64,000 nucleotides of DNA, taken from positions 127,715,139 to 127,779,138 of the forward strand of contig NC_044983.1 of the NCBI RefSeq assembly GCF_008728515.1. Reading direction: 5' to 3'. Each line of letters starts with the position of its first letter. Positions within the stretch are counted from its first letter, which is position 1. This DNA comes from Papio anubis (lineage: Eukaryota; Chordata; Mammalia; Primates; Cercopithecidae). Both the position numbers and the translations under genes were made by a program. This document shows, piece by piece, positions 32,046 through 42,500 of the stretch. A model generated the notes under the pieces. It did not search any database, was not told the origin of the DNA, and was given only the letters and a program-made list of their open reading frames with translations.

Positions 32046-33526
32046 CTGTCCGTCTATCTATTAAACACTTTCTAATTTTCCAAGCAAGAAGTCCATCTGA
32101 CACACCCATATGTCCGGGATACCTTGCACAATGCTGGACAGAGTAGTGTACTCCATGGGCATTTGCAGAGCTGAACTGTATTTAATAATCTGTGTCTAAT
32201 CAAAGGCTGAGGTCCTTACGGGATGGGAACCCAGAAGGGATAAGCTGGGCTACTGTTTGCCTCTCCAAGCAGAAAAAGCACCAGATGACCTTCTGGTACA
32301 TGTTTATTGCTAACGGCCCTGCAGCGGCTTCCACAACATGCCTCAGCCTGGATCCACCAACCTTAAGCTCCTCTCAAGACAATGCTTTCATGGTGGCCAA
32401 CAAGATTAGGGCCCAATTAATAACTAATTTTGGAAAGACTGTGCAAAACAGCTTGGCAAACTGCATCATGCCACACATTAGCTTGACCTGAGAGCACCCT
32501 GCCCGGAAACAGACAGATCGAAAGGGCTGCAAACATGAGCTTGGGAGACCCAGGCTCTGTTCTCCTCGGCTACTGGGAATCTGTGTGTCCTTAAGCAAAC
32601 TCCTTCCTTCCCTGAGTTCAGGTTCTTCATCCTTTAAGCTGGAACGCAGAGCTACACTGGGAAGGCCTCTTCCAGGTCCAAAATTGTACAGCTCCAGGAT
32701 ACAATTAAAGCCAAGCAAGGCAACCAGGATGAGTCTATGCGTCAGCCAAAATTCCCAGGCAAAGCATAATTACTGGCACTTAACCAACTCATAGTTAACT
32801 CCAGGTAATTTCCAGAGGATTTATTACGACTCTGAATGCTGTTTTGTGAGGGAAGCAATGTATATTTAATATTGACAGCACAGGAGGCGAGTGCCCTTTC
32901 TGCAAGCCCATAAATTATCCCAGGCGACAGGAGGACAAAACCACCAAAGGCTTGTTACAAGCAGGCTGCCTCCCAAACAGAAATCAGGTTTAATAGAAAG
33001 CAATAAAAAAGATGTAGGAGGAGATGAATTTAAAGCCAGAAGCATGTGAGTGGTGTGTGAGACAGCGTGTATGTGTGTATGTGAATGGCCTCGGAAAATC
33101 AGACTCTAGAAGTCAGAGAGGAATGCCCAATTCATCTCATTACCATTAGGGTGGCTTCCTGTTCAATCAGACAACAAACATTTCCTGAGCCCCTTCTGGG
33201 AACCCAGGGTGAGTCACATCAGACTTGGCCCCCAAATAAGCTGTGCATGTGGCTCTTTCCCTCTCCCCTGGGACTTTGAGTCCATCTTAGGATGCTCTGT
33301 TTTCACATCCCCAAAATGAGAATCCAAAAACTTACATCATGGTGTGTTCTGCAGGCTTCATAAGGTAATGAATGCAAGAACAAGATTTTTAACAAGTGGT
33401 GGTAAGACAGCTAGAAATAACCCTAAAGCAGGGCAGAATGGGCAGACAAGGGTCAAGATAAAGGTACCAAAGAAAACCACAGGCAGATGGTAGAAGTTTC
33501 TGGGACACAGACAGGGAGAAGACACT
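32046..33526. other. Repeat-free block with homeodomain-type TAAT words
   Basis: I recognise no repeat in about 1.5 kb. From 32380 to 33010 several AT-core words occur (CCCAATTAATAACTAATTTT, GCATAATTACTGG, ACAATTAAAGCC, CATAAATTATCCC) among complex flanks such as GCAAACTGCATCATGCC. This resembles developmental enhancer DNA. Frames of about 100 codons across it lack motifs. Confidence 0.4.
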
Positions 33527-33735
33527 GCAAGAAAGAAGAAAAGAAAGAAGGTGGGGAAGAGGTGGTGGAGGGGTACCTGTGCATGGACCACACAGTGATT
33601 GGCTGTGTATGAGGAAAAAGACTGAAAAAAACAGGAGAAAGAAGAGTAATGGAGATTAAAGAAAAAGATGGAGCAGAGTAGCAGGTGAGCTGGGTTACAG
33701 GAGAGACAGAAGAAGAAAAGAGGATGTAAACCATA
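33527..33735 (+). repeat. Purine-rich tract
   Basis: Long runs of A/G words (GAAAGAAGAAAAGAAAGAAG, GTGGGGAAGAGGTGGTGGAG, GAAAAAGATGGAGCAG, GACAGAAGAAGAAAAG) with few pyrimidines. Minus-strand frames across it are Phe/Ser/Leu-rich artefacts. Confidence 0.65.
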
Positions 33736-33999
33736 AGGGAGACAAGATAGAACAGGAAATCAATAAAAGTGCCTAAAGTTGATTCATCAAGAGACAGCGC
33801 CATGAGCGCATGATTTTGAGATGCAGGAGAACCACCAGGAGTTCTAAGGACAGAAAGAAAGAGACTGCCTCTGGGGAGGGGGCTCTGGCTTTTCATTTTT
33901 AAGCTGCCTTCCTATATGACTTTGGGCTTGAATATATGTATGTATTCCTCCAATAGAAATAAAAATAATTGAAAACATTTTTAAGAGATGGAAATGGAA

Positions 34000-34105
34000 G
34001 TTAACACGGAATAAGTACTACCTGCTGGGCATCACCCTCAGCAACTTATAAATACCATCTCACATTTGTCATCCCAACCACACCGCAGCATAACCAAATC
34101 CCCTT
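34000..34105 (-). repeat. MIR SINE fragment, reverse orientation
   Basis: CTGCTGGGCATCACCCTCAG, CAACTTATAAATACCATCTC and ACATTTGTCATCCCAACCAC are reverse MIR 3' wording. Confidence 0.55.
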
Positions 34106-34129
34106 TTCATTTTCCTTTAACTGCACTTA

Positions 34130-34220
34130 CTTTGTGGGGGCTGTCGTGAGGATTGAAAGAGCACAGGTAAGCAGCTACAAATGTGCCTGGAAAATGCAAA
34201 TGCTCAATAAATGTTCCTTC
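34130..34220 (+). repeat. MIR SINE 3' part
   Basis: GGGGGCTGTCGTGAGGATTG, TGTGCCTGGAAAATGC and GCTCAATAAATGTTCCTTCC is the MIR 3' end. Confidence 0.75.
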
Positions 34221-35094
34221 CTAATGTCAAAGAATTTGACAAGCACTCCTCCTTTTTCCTGAGAGCTATTCTGCCCCGTTTTGTAGCAGCTGTCATGCCA
34301 TCTCATGACCCTTTCACCCAAAGACACAGGTTGGGAATAAGGGTTCTGCAGTGGGCACCCGAACCCAGCTGAGTCAATGGGTCCCTAACTTAGGAAGGCA
34401 ATTCCTTGTTTCATGGTAAAGCCCCACCCCTCACTCAGGCCAGCTCTTGATCTCCTTTGGGGTCCATGAGCAAGCAAGCTCCCTGGGACGCCTCAGCTGG
34501 TTTAAGATAGGCTTCTGCTACCAGCCTCCCAAAGTGTCAAGGGAGTTCAAAAGCAAACATCATGTAGGCGTAGGTCTCTCCAGGGGTTTCCCAGAACAAG
34601 AAGCTGAGCTCTAAGGGGGAAGGAGAAATATGCAAAAAAAAAAAAAAAGAGGAAGAGGAAGAAAATAAAGAAAAAAATAAAAAGGAGGAGGTGGAAGGAC
34701 GTGCTTGCAGTGAATTCTGCATTTTGGTTGTTGCTATTTTATAGCTAAGGAAAAACTAAGCAAAGCAATCTCTGGTCACAGCTAGCAAACTATTCTTTGC
34801 GTTTCTATCTTTCCAACCCACGATCCGTGCCATTTGGATTTCATGGTCTAAAAATACCTCCCAAACTTCCAAGTATGTTGGCATGGGCTGATGGACTCAA
34901 ATTTTTAATCCATTTGTAAATGTTTTCACACAGTTCTTTATTCCCCCTCAAATTCTATTTCTTGCTGAATCACTTCCATCATTCAGTTTGGCATTTATTT
35001 GAGCCGGAAGGAAATCATCTTGAACACAAATGTCAGCACTGGCCCTGAAGGCTCCTGAGAGAGAAAAAAGGGCCAGCACGGGTTAGAGAGTGGT
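34221..35094. other. Unassigned stretch with A/G-rich run
   Basis: No family recognised. 34634-34698 is an A16-type run passing into AGGAAGAGGAAGAAAATAAAG, purine-only for about 60 bases. The rest is unique-looking. Confidence 0.5.
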
Positions 35095-35310
35095 GAGGTT
35101 GCCACGGTACAGCAGGAAGAGCACCAGCTTTGGTGTAGACTATTCTGGCTGCATCTGGCTGTGTGACCCTGAGCAAAATATTGGACCTCTCTGAGCAGGT
35201 TCTTCAGCTAAGATGTGGGGATAATGAAATTCAGTTTAACAGTGTTTGTAGCCATTCAGTGGGTCAGAGCCCCATGTGTACTTCCTAGCACAAGGCAGGA
35301 GCTTAGTAAA
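35095..35310 (+). repeat. MIR SINE
   Basis: CGGTACAGCAGGAAGAGCAC, GGCTGTGTGACCCTGAGC, CTCTCTGAGCAGGTTCTTCA and GCACAAGGCAGGAGCTTAGT are in MIR order. Confidence 0.78.
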
Positions 35311-35404
35311 TGGCCTCATTCTGAATTTTAGGTGCCATCTTGAAATGTGTCTTGTAAAGACCATGTGTATGCCTGCCTCCCCATCCCTTCTCCAGCCAAT
35401 GGCA

Positions 35405-35530
35405 GAGTCACTCTTGCAAAACACAAATCTGATCATGTCACTCCCTACTGTGAAACCCAGTGGCCACAGGATCAGATTACAATGTTCACAGTGGTCTACA
35501 GTGAACATTGTACAGTGGTCAAGTTCCCAT
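35405..35530 (+). repeat. L2 LINE fragment
   Basis: TTGCAAAACACAAATCTGAT, CATGTCACTCCCTACTGTGA and CCCAGTGGCCACAGGATCAG match the L2 segment around its AATGGCTTCCCA region. Confidence 0.65.
35478..35512. other. Perfect 12-bp inverted repeat, 11-base loop
   Basis: TACAATGTTCAC (35478-35489) and GTGAACATTGTA (35501-35512) are exact reverse complements around AGTGGTCTACA. The arm arises inside the L2 fragment and probably represents a small inverted duplication event. Confidence 0.9.
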
Positions 35531-36067
35531 CCCCGCTCCATACCGGCCTCTTCAACTGCCTGCCCTCCAGCCTCCCAGCAGGATGCTTCTACTCTACCCC
35601 TCATGGTTCTGATTTCCAGTTCAGGTCCTCCACCTCAGCCACTCCCTTTTCCCACCTCTCTAGACCCCCACAGGAAAAGACATCTCTGATAGTACTCCCT
35701 CTGGAGCCCTCAGATTCGCCCCACACACCACTGGCCCTGCCTAGGTCACTTGCTCACTCCTGTACCTGTCGTCATGGTCAAGTGAGGCCAGCTGATCTCA
35801 AACAATGAAGTGAAGAATAGGAAGGAATTAAGTCACCAAAGTAAAATCATGGACTGGTTGGTGGGAGAGCTGGGGGCTACATGTGACAGGCAAGGATCAA
35901 GGGTCAAGGCCAGTTTCCATGGATGAGCAAGGGACAGTTAAGAACCACTGAGGCCTTAAAGTTTACAAACTGAGAAATTAAGGTACAAGATGGGCCCATA
36001 GCAAACCCAAGTTGATGCCAGGCCATCACCCAGGGTCCAGCCCCCAACTCTAGCCCTCTTCCCACTG
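35531..36067. other. No recognisable gene or repeat
   Basis: C-rich first half may be further L2 body. Overlapping frames of 122-153 codons on both strands at 35236-35808 run through MIR and L2 sequence, so I treat them as chance. Confidence 0.45.
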
Positions 36068-36630
36068 TGTCCAGAGTTGGTTCCTTCCAGTGGGTTCATG
36101 GTCTCGCTGACTTCAAGAATGAAGCCACAGACCTCTGCAGTGTTAACAGCTCTTAAAGGTGGCACAGACCCAAAGAGTGAGCAGCAACAAGATTTACTGT
36201 GAAGAGCAAAAGCACAAATCTTATACAACATGGAAGGTAATCCAAGTGGATTGCTGCTGCTGGCTGGGGTGGCCAGCTTTTATTCCCTTATTTGTCCCCA
36301 CCCACATCTTGCTGATTGGTCCATTTTACAGAGCACTGATTGGTCCATTTTACAGAGTGCTGATTGGCCTATTTTACAAACCTCTAGCTAGCCACAGAAT
36401 GCTGATTGGTGCATTTTCCCAGAGCACTGATTGGCATATTTTACAAACCTCTAGCTGGCCACAGAGCGCTGACTGGTGCATTTTACAATCCTAACTACAG
36501 AGTGCTGACTGGTGCATTTTACAATCCTAACTACAGAGTGCTGACTGGTGCATTTTACAATCCTCTTGTAAGACAGAAAAGTTCTCCAAGTCCCCACTTG
36601 ACCCAGGAAGTCCAGCTGGCTTCACCTCTC
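36068..36630 (-). mobile_element. LTR12/HERV9-like solo LTR, reverse orientation, 5' truncated
   Basis: The plus strand opens TGTCCAGAG, TGGGTTCATGGTCTCGCTGA, CTTCAAGAATGAAGCCACAG and GAGTGAGCAGCAACAAGATT, the reverse of the LTR12 R/U5 side. It then holds the U3 array. ATTGG (CCAAT on the minus strand) occurs at 36315, 36339, 36363, 36405 and 36430. Three 36-bp units beginning GACTGGTGCATTTTACAATC follow at 36471, 36507 and 36543. It ends near GTCCAGCTGGCTTCACC, short of the LTR's far 5' end. No viral internal region adjoins. Confidence 0.85.
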
Positions 36631-37133
36631 ACCACTGTATTGTCAACACCTTCCTCCTCCCCCAGGAAAACAGCTTCATGATTAAATCAATTTTGCAATC
36701 AGCAGTTCCAGCCACAGGTTCCATAGCAGGATGTGAGGAATGGTTTCTGAAGATGAAGTCAAAGGGCTACAGGGCACTGAGGGGCTGGCATCACACCATC
36801 TCCCACAGGCAGGCCCACCAGAGTCAGACCCAATGCAGGCGAATGCCCTCTGAGCCAAAGAGGGAGGAGGAGCTCACATCCTAGGGCAGCTTCAGCACTC
36901 CAGCTTTCCCTCCTTTCCTCATCATCGCCACCCTCCCCTCTCTGCCCTTCAATGGACGACTGGGGCAAGAGAAGAGGGTGAGAGAAAAGAAAAGCAGAAC
37001 TGAAAAAGGGCATCAAAGAATGGGTTGATTGGAAAGTTCTTTCCAGAGAAGGATGGAATGTCTAGAAATAATCTCTGTGATGCCCTTTGTTCTGAGGCTT
37101 TCTGAAGAGCTTTTACTCATTGCTCAAGATCAG
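36631..37133. other. No recognisable gene or repeat
   Basis: Unique-looking, A/G-rich near 36960-37010. Nothing functional seen. Confidence 0.45.
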
Positions 37134-37493
37134 GAATATGGTTTGGCTCTGTGTCCCCACCCAAATCTCACCTCGAATGGTAATAATCCCCATGTTTCAT
37201 GGGAGGGACCCGGCGGGAGGTAACTGAATCATGGGGGTGGGTTTTTCCTGTGCTGTCCTCGTGATAGTGAATAAGCCTCATGAGATCTGATAGTTTTATA
37301 AAGCGGAGCTCCCCTGCACATGCTCTCTTGCCTGCTGCCATGTAAAATGCGACTTTGCTTCTCCTTTGCCTTCCGCCATGATTGTGAGGCCTCCCTAGCC
37401 ACGTGGAACTGTGAGTTCATTAAACCTTTTTCCTTTATAAACTACCCAGTCTGAGGTATGTCTTTATTATCAATGTGAGAACAAACTAACACA
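37134..37493 (+). mobile_element. THE1/MST-type MaLR solo LTR
   Basis: Forward LTR of about 360 bp: ATATGGTTTGGCTCTGTGTC, GGGAGGGACCCGGCGGGAGG, AGATCTGATAGTTTTATAAA, CTTCCGCCATGATTGTGAGG, CACGTGGAACTGTGAGTTCA and ACTACCCAGTCTGAGGTATG, closing CTAACACA. The THE1-like wording and good preservation indicate primate-age insertion. No clear 5-bp flanking duplication. Confidence 0.95.
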
Positions 37494-37494
37494 T

Positions 37495-37690
37495 TCGGGC
37501 TCAAGAAGCGTCTCCTTTGGGAAGACTTTCTTAATGCACTGCCCATCCTGAGCAGACATTATCCTGTCCCTCCTCTATGCCCACTGGCCTGGGACATGCT
37601 GCACATTCTATCTGTGTGACTGTCCCCACAGCTTGCATTTTCCGGAATAGGAAATCAGTAGGTGCTCACTAAATGTTTAATGAATTGGCT
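37495..37690 (+). repeat. L2 LINE 3' end
   Basis: TTTGGGAAGACTTTCTTAAT, GACTGTCCCCACAGCTTGCA and AGTAGGTGCTCACTAAATGT, TTAATGAATTGG, follow L2 3' order. The THE1 LTR appears to have inserted at its 5' side. Confidence 0.75.
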
Positions 37691-38184
37691 AAGGATGCAG
37701 ATGTACAAAGTACAGTGAAGAAGAAGATTTAGTCATGCAATAAACAGAAATGTAGGTGCAGGAAGGAAGAAAGGTGTCTATTCACACAGGACTCCAATGC
37801 TGGAGCAGCAAAGGATGAGTTCTGCAGACAGTCACAGTACACATCTATCAATGGATAATTGTTGCAAATATTCAACCACAACATTTTCTCCATTTAACCG
37901 ATGAGGTGAGATCTGATGTCTCCAGGCCTTAAAACAGGGCAGGAGCAGTGGGAAAGTGGGGAGAGAGGACAAGCTACGATGTTTGGATGTTCGGCCAGCC
38001 TGTAGTTTCAAGAGGGCTCAACTGGGACAGGTCAACAGGAAAACAGGACACTTTCAAAATGAAGTTCTTTTTTTTTGCAGAACTGAACGCCCTGGAGTTG
38101 AAGGGCACCTTTAAAGTCACTGGGTCCAAACACCCACAGTGGCACGTGGTTTCTCACACTGCAGCCAAAGGTTGGGTTTTTCAT
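37691..38184. other. No recognisable gene or repeat
   Basis: Unique-looking; a T9 run sits near 38068. Nothing functional seen. Confidence 0.45.
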
Positions 38185-38578
38185 TTGTTTGTTACTGTGC
38201 TAAAATAGACACAACATAAATTTTATCATTTTAATCATTTTTAAGTACGCAATTCAGTGGCATTAACCACATTCACATCCTCTGCAACCATCACCTCTAT
38301 CCACCTCCCAAACATTTTCATCCCCCCAAAATGAAACACTGTTTCCATCAAGCAATAGCTCCACCTTCCCTGCTTCCTCCAGCCCCTGGCAACCACCGCC
38401 CTACTCTCTGTTTCTATGAATTAAACTCCTCTAGGTGCCTCTTTTAAGTGGAGCCATGCAGTATTTTTCCTTTTGTGTCTGGCTTATTTCACTTAGCCTC
38501 ATGTCCTCAGGGTTCATCCAGGTTGTAGCAAGTGTCAGAAATTCTTTCATTTTAAGTCTGAACAGTATTCCATGCACA
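38185..38578 (-). mobile_element. L1M 3' end fragment, reverse orientation
   Basis: AATTCAGTGGCATTAACCAC, CTCTGCAACCATCACCTCTA, CCCCTGGCAACCACCGCCCT, CTTTTGTGTCTGGCTTATTT, CACTTAGCCTCATGTCC and GGGTTCATCCAGGTTGTAGC, then AACAGTATTCCATG. This is the reverse of an old L1 3' UTR running into the end of ORF2. Confidence 0.85.
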
Positions 38579-38925
38579 TGCTGTTTTATCACCTCCACTG
38601 GAACCTTCCAGCAAAGATGAGACACTACCCGCTTTCCAAGACTGCTGTCCCCCTGCAGTCAAGTATGACTGGTACCAAATTATTGGGTTCAGCAGCTGAG
38701 CATCTTGCTAATACTCCTTCCACTGGCCAGCGGAATCACAGAAGGGTCCATTCCTCACCCACAGAACAGGACTAGGGATATCTGAGGGTAAGGCTCACAG
38801 TCCTATTCACTCTCTGCCTCCAAGCTGGGCATGTTCCAATCTGTCAAGCATGATAGAGGATTCAGGTCATTTTCAGGCCACCTTGCTCACCCTGCTCCAG
38901 ATACATTCCAGTGAGTCTGGGTTAC
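38579..38925. other. No recognisable gene or repeat
   Basis: Unique-looking; nothing functional seen. Confidence 0.45.
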
Positions 38926-39545
38926 TCAGTCAGTCAACAAACACACACTACAGTCTGGCCCCAAGCTGGGAGCTGGGGACACTACAGTGAACTTGACATG
39001 ATGTTTGCCTGCCTAGAGCTCTCAGTTTAATGAAGGGAGACACATCAGTAAATAAACATGTAACTTACAGATTATGATAATTATAGCTCATGACAGGCTG
39101 CTTGGAAGGATATAAAAATGAAGACTGACTTAGGGTGAAAGTGGTCAAGGAGGCCCCTCCTGGAACCTAAAGAAGCCACTTCATGGGAGTTAAGGGTGCG
39201 GTCTCTCGGGTAGAGCAAAGGCCCCCAGGGGAGGCAAGACCTTGGATGGTCTAGGAAGGGCCATGGTGATCTGGAGAGCAGAATGCTGGGGAATGGCCGG
39301 TCCAGCCAAGGGAAGAGAGGTGGGCAAGGACTGGATCATGTGGGGCCTGTTGGCCTTGGTGAAGACAGCAGGTTCTATTCAAAGGTCAACAGACAGCCCC
39401 TTGAAGGGCTTTGAGTCATGGAAGGCGTCATCCAGCTTACTCTGGAAAAAGACAACTCTGGCTGCCGGTTGGAGAATGGATGGGTCAGAGCAGAAGACAG
39501 GAGAAAAGTCAGGACATTGCAGGAGATGAGACCTGAGAGGTCTGG
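38926..39545 (-). repeat. L2 LINE, long reverse fragment
   Basis: CAGTCAACAAACACACACTA, GGGACACTACAGTGAACTTG, AGAGCTCTCAGTTTAATGAA, GAGCAAAGGCCCCCAGGGGA, CTGGATCATGTGGGGCCTGT, TGGCCTTGGTGAAGACAGCA and AAAAAGACAACTCTGGCTGC run through over 600 bases of reverse L2. It is the longest L2 piece in the window. Confidence 0.85.
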
Positions 39546-40364
39546 CTGCCTGGAATTCTTATGCTGGATCCCTCAAGCCCAGTGGCACAGACTGTGTGTA
39601 TCCTCGGCTGTTCTTACAGTAGAGCCTGGTGCCTAATACCAAGGGACCTGCACTGGCCTATAGGCTCCTTCTAGGCGGGTGATGTTCCTGACTGCAGGCT
39701 CAGAGGCCAGCTGGCTCCCTCCTCTTCCCCTTCAAACCCACCAACTCCCTTCCTGTGAGCTGGCCCATGATCAGTCAATTCCCATTGATCTGTTTGTTGT
39801 CATCGCCGAGCACGAACATTAACCGACTTAAAACCTGGAGTAGATTCCGCACACAACAGACTCTTGCTAAATTATCCTAAATGTCAAGGATGGTTGTGAG
39901 GAAACAGCAGTGGGGCTGACCTGGCCCAACCAGAGGATGAAAGCTTCTCCCCAGGCTGCCAAGCAACCACCTGCCAGGAGCGTCTCTGTGCAGTCCCCAC
40001 GGACGCCAGTGGCATTCAGGCTTCCGAGAGCAGCTTCCAATGCCAGTGTTCGCATCTGGGGTTTGGTTTGGAACTCAGCTCGGGCACTGCAAGGCCAAAG
40101 GGATTAGTCAACAGTACTTGCTAAACACAGACCTCATGCCTAACACCATGCCTGGCACCGTCGATTAAAAGAAAACATTTCATGCATGGCTCTTGCTTGC
40201 AGGAGAACCACCATCTGGCTGGGATGCTCATGGCAGACCCTGCCAAGGCACAGCCTAATGCGAGATGAATCTGAGTGTCAGCTCGACTGGAGCTCAGGGA
40301 GAAGGGCCCAGAAAAGGACCAGGAGAGAGCATGGGCCTGTCCTCAGGTTCATCTGGGTTCCATC
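39546..40364. other. No recognisable gene or repeat
   Basis: Unique-looking. Frames at 39910-40107 and 40186-40368 have no motif support. Confidence 0.45.
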
Positions 40365-40510
40365 CTAGCTTCACAGCCTAACAGCTGTGTGCCCCTGGGC
40401 AAGTAACCCAGCCTCTCTGTTCCTCCACTCTCTCATGTCCACAACAGGTCATGGTGATTAAAATTATGTACAATGTGCCCGGAGTGTTATATTAATAACA
40501 GTAGCTTCAT
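40365..40510 (+). repeat. MIR SINE
   Basis: TAACAGCTGTGTGCCCCTGG, GCAAGTAACCCAGCCTCTCT and GGTCATGGTGATTAAAATTA match MIR. Confidence 0.75.
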
Positions 40511-40514
40511 TTCT

Positions 40515-40700
40515 ACAAGATGTGCTATGTGTCCACACTGTACCAAGTGCTTTACATAAATAAACTCATTTTATTCTCCTATATTCTTTTTTATTTTATT
40601 CTCCTTTATTCTCTATAAGGAAGGAAATATGAGTACCTCCATTTTACAGATGAAGAAATGGAGACCCAGAGGAGTGAAAGAACTGCCCAAAGTAATCCAG
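40515..40700 (-). repeat. MIR SINE, reverse orientation
   Basis: CACTGTACCAAGTGCTTTAC, CTCCATTTTACAGATGAAGA, AATGGAGACCCAGAGGAGTG and GCCCAAAGTAATCCAGC are reverse MIR. A TTTTATTCTCC phrase is locally repeated at about 40570-40610. Confidence 0.8.
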
Positions 40701-41090
40701 CTAGGAAGGGGTCATCTCAGTGCCTGATACTCCCACTGTCCTTTCGCCCCACTGACCACCGTGGAGCAGCAGATGAAATGGGCTTGAGGAGCCAGAGAAA
40801 CTCAGACATAATTAGATGCATTAATATGGTGATGCACACCCATGTTCCTGGAAGTATGACTCATAATAGCCAAAAGGTGGAAGTGAAGGCACCCAAGTGT
40901 CCCTTCATGAGCGAATGACATATACACATACAATGTAATATTATACAACCACTAAAAGGGAGGAAATTTTGACACATGATACAATAGGGATGAAGCATAA
41001 GGACATTATGCTAAGCCAGTCACAAAATGACAAATACTCTATGATTCCATTCGTAAGAGGTACTTAGAGGTGTTAAAATCACAGAGATAG

Positions 41091-41296
41091 GCTAACACAG
41101 TGAAACCCCGTTTCTACTAAAAAATACAAAAAACTAGCCGGGTGAGGTGGCGGGCGCCTGTAGTCCCAGCTACTCGGGAGGCTGAGGCAGGAGAATGGCG
41201 TGAACCCAGGAGGCGGAGCTTGCAGTGAGCGGAGATCCAGCCACTGCACTCCAGCCTGGGCGACACAGCAAGACTCCGTCTCAAAAAAAAAAAAAA
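41091..41296 (+). mobile_element. 5'-truncated young AluY with Old World monkey-type variants
   Basis: Starts at GCTAACACAGTGAAACCCCG (about consensus 80) and ends in an 18-A tail. It is flanked by a perfect 16-bp target duplication, AAAATCACAGAGATAG, at 41075-41090 and 41297-41312. It carries ACTAGCCGGGTGAGGTGGCG and GAGATCCAGCCACTGCAC, which I associate with AluYR lineages of Old World monkeys rather than human AluY. Low divergence and the long perfect duplication indicate a recent insertion. Confidence 0.93.
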
Positions 41297-41463
41297 AAAA
41301 TCACAGAGATAGAAAGTAGAATGTGGTTGCCAGAGACTGGGGAGAGGGGAAAGTAGGGAGTTACTGTGTAGTGAGTACAAAGTTTTAGTTTACAAGATGA
41401 AAAAAAACATTCTGTGTCACTGAACTATACACATAAAAATGGCAAAAATGGCTAAAATGGTAA

Positions 41464-41755
41464 TTTTTTTTTGAGACAGAGTCTCACTCTGCTGCCCACG
41501 TTGGAATGCAGTGGCATGATCTCAGTTCACTGCAACCTCCACCCCTTGGGTTCAAGTGATTCTCCTGCTCAGCCTCCCGAGTAGATGGGATTACAGGTGT
41601 GTGCCACCATGTCTGGCTAATATTTGTATATTTAGTAGAGATGGGGTTTCACCATGTTGGCCAGGCTAGTCTCAAACTCCTGACCTCACATGACTCTCCC
41701 ATCTCGGCCTCCCAAAGTGCTGGGATTACAGGCATAAGCCACTGTACCTGGCCAT
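41464..41755 (-). mobile_element. AluS, reverse orientation, with target duplication
   Basis: Reverse Alu from TTTTTTTTGAGACAGAGTC to CTGTACCTGGCC. The flanking duplication TAAAATGGTAA lies at 41453-41463 and 41756-41766, inside the L1M 3' end. Confidence 0.95.
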
Positions 41756-41984
41756 TAAAATGGTAAAGTTTGTGTTATGTATATTTTACTACAATTAAAA
41801 CACATTGATATGGACATAAGAGGCCTAGGCTTCTTCTTGGGTGCCCCAGTATTACTCCCTGTACCTCCATTTAGATTTATTAGTTTCTTCAGATGGCATT
41901 TTTTGAGCTTGGTACCTACTCACAGCTAGAATCCTAGAGGCCTGGATTCATCACCACTGTCATCACCATTGCTGTCCTAGCAGA

Positions 41985-42500
41985 TACTTACACTCTCATT
42001 TGTGCCCAGCACTTGTCCACATGTTCCATCTGCACTAACTCATGTAATCTTCACCGGCACCCTTAGAGGTGGATACTATGTTTTTTTTGTTTGTTTGTTT
42101 GTTTGTTTGAGATGGAGTCTTGCTCTGTGGCCCAGGCTGGAGTGCAGTGGTGCGATCCCAGATCACTGCAAGCTCCGCCTCCTGGGTTCATGCCATTCTC
42201 CTGCCTCAGCTTCCTGAGGACTACAGGCACCCACCACCATGCCTGGCTAATTTTTTTTGTATTTTTAGTAGAGATGGGGTTTCACCGTGTTAGCCAGAAT
42301 GGTCTCGATCTCCTGACCTTGTGATCCGCCCGCCTCGGCCTCCCAAAGTGCTAGGATTACAGGTGTGAGCCACCGCACCTGGTCGGTGGATACTATTAAG
42401 ATTCCCATTTTATAGATGAGGAAACTGAGATTCAGAGAAGTGAAGTCACTCGCCTGAGGTCACACCACTGAGATTCAGACTCCCCATAGTCTGGCTATAG
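41985..42500 (-). repeat. MIR SINE, reverse, split by an AluY
   Basis: Left part: TTGTGCCCAGCACTTGTCCA, AACTCATGTAATCTTCACCG, then GGTGGATACTAT. Right part: TTCCCATTTTATAGATGAGG, AAACTGAGATTCAGAGAAGT, GAGGTCACACCACTGAG. Together they give one reverse MIR of normal order. Confidence 0.85.
42080..42384 (-). mobile_element. AluY, reverse orientation, inside a MIR
   Basis: Reverse AluY (TGACCTTGTGATCCGCCCG, GTGTTAGCCAGAATGGTC) with a GTTT-repeat tail. GGTGGATACTAT flanks it at 42068-42079 and 42385-42396. About ten bases (around AGTAGCTGGG) are deleted between CTTCCTGAG and GACTACAGGC. Confidence 0.95.

Larger units (their letters stand above)
40815..41810 (+). mobile_element. L1M 3' end, interrupted by two Alus
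   Basis: ATGACTCATAATAGCCAAAA, CAAGTGTCCCTTCATGAGCG, GACATTATGCTAAGCCAGTC, ACTCTATGATTCCATTCGTA, GTAGAATGTGGTTGCCAGAG and ACTGAACTATACACATAAAA give old L1 ORF2 end and 3' UTR in forward order. It continues past the second Alu to ATTTTACTACAATTAAAAC. The Alus at 41091-41296 and 41464-41755 are later insertions into it. Confidence 0.85.

Noticed and set aside
35236..35808. Overlapping 122-153-codon frames on both strands
   Set aside because: They run through MIR and L2 fragments and an inverted repeat; coding on both strands at once is implausible.
36300..36560. Regularly spaced repeats considered as a CRISPR array
   Set aside because: The units are the known U3 repeats of an LTR12-like LTR; spacers are not unique and the genome is primate.
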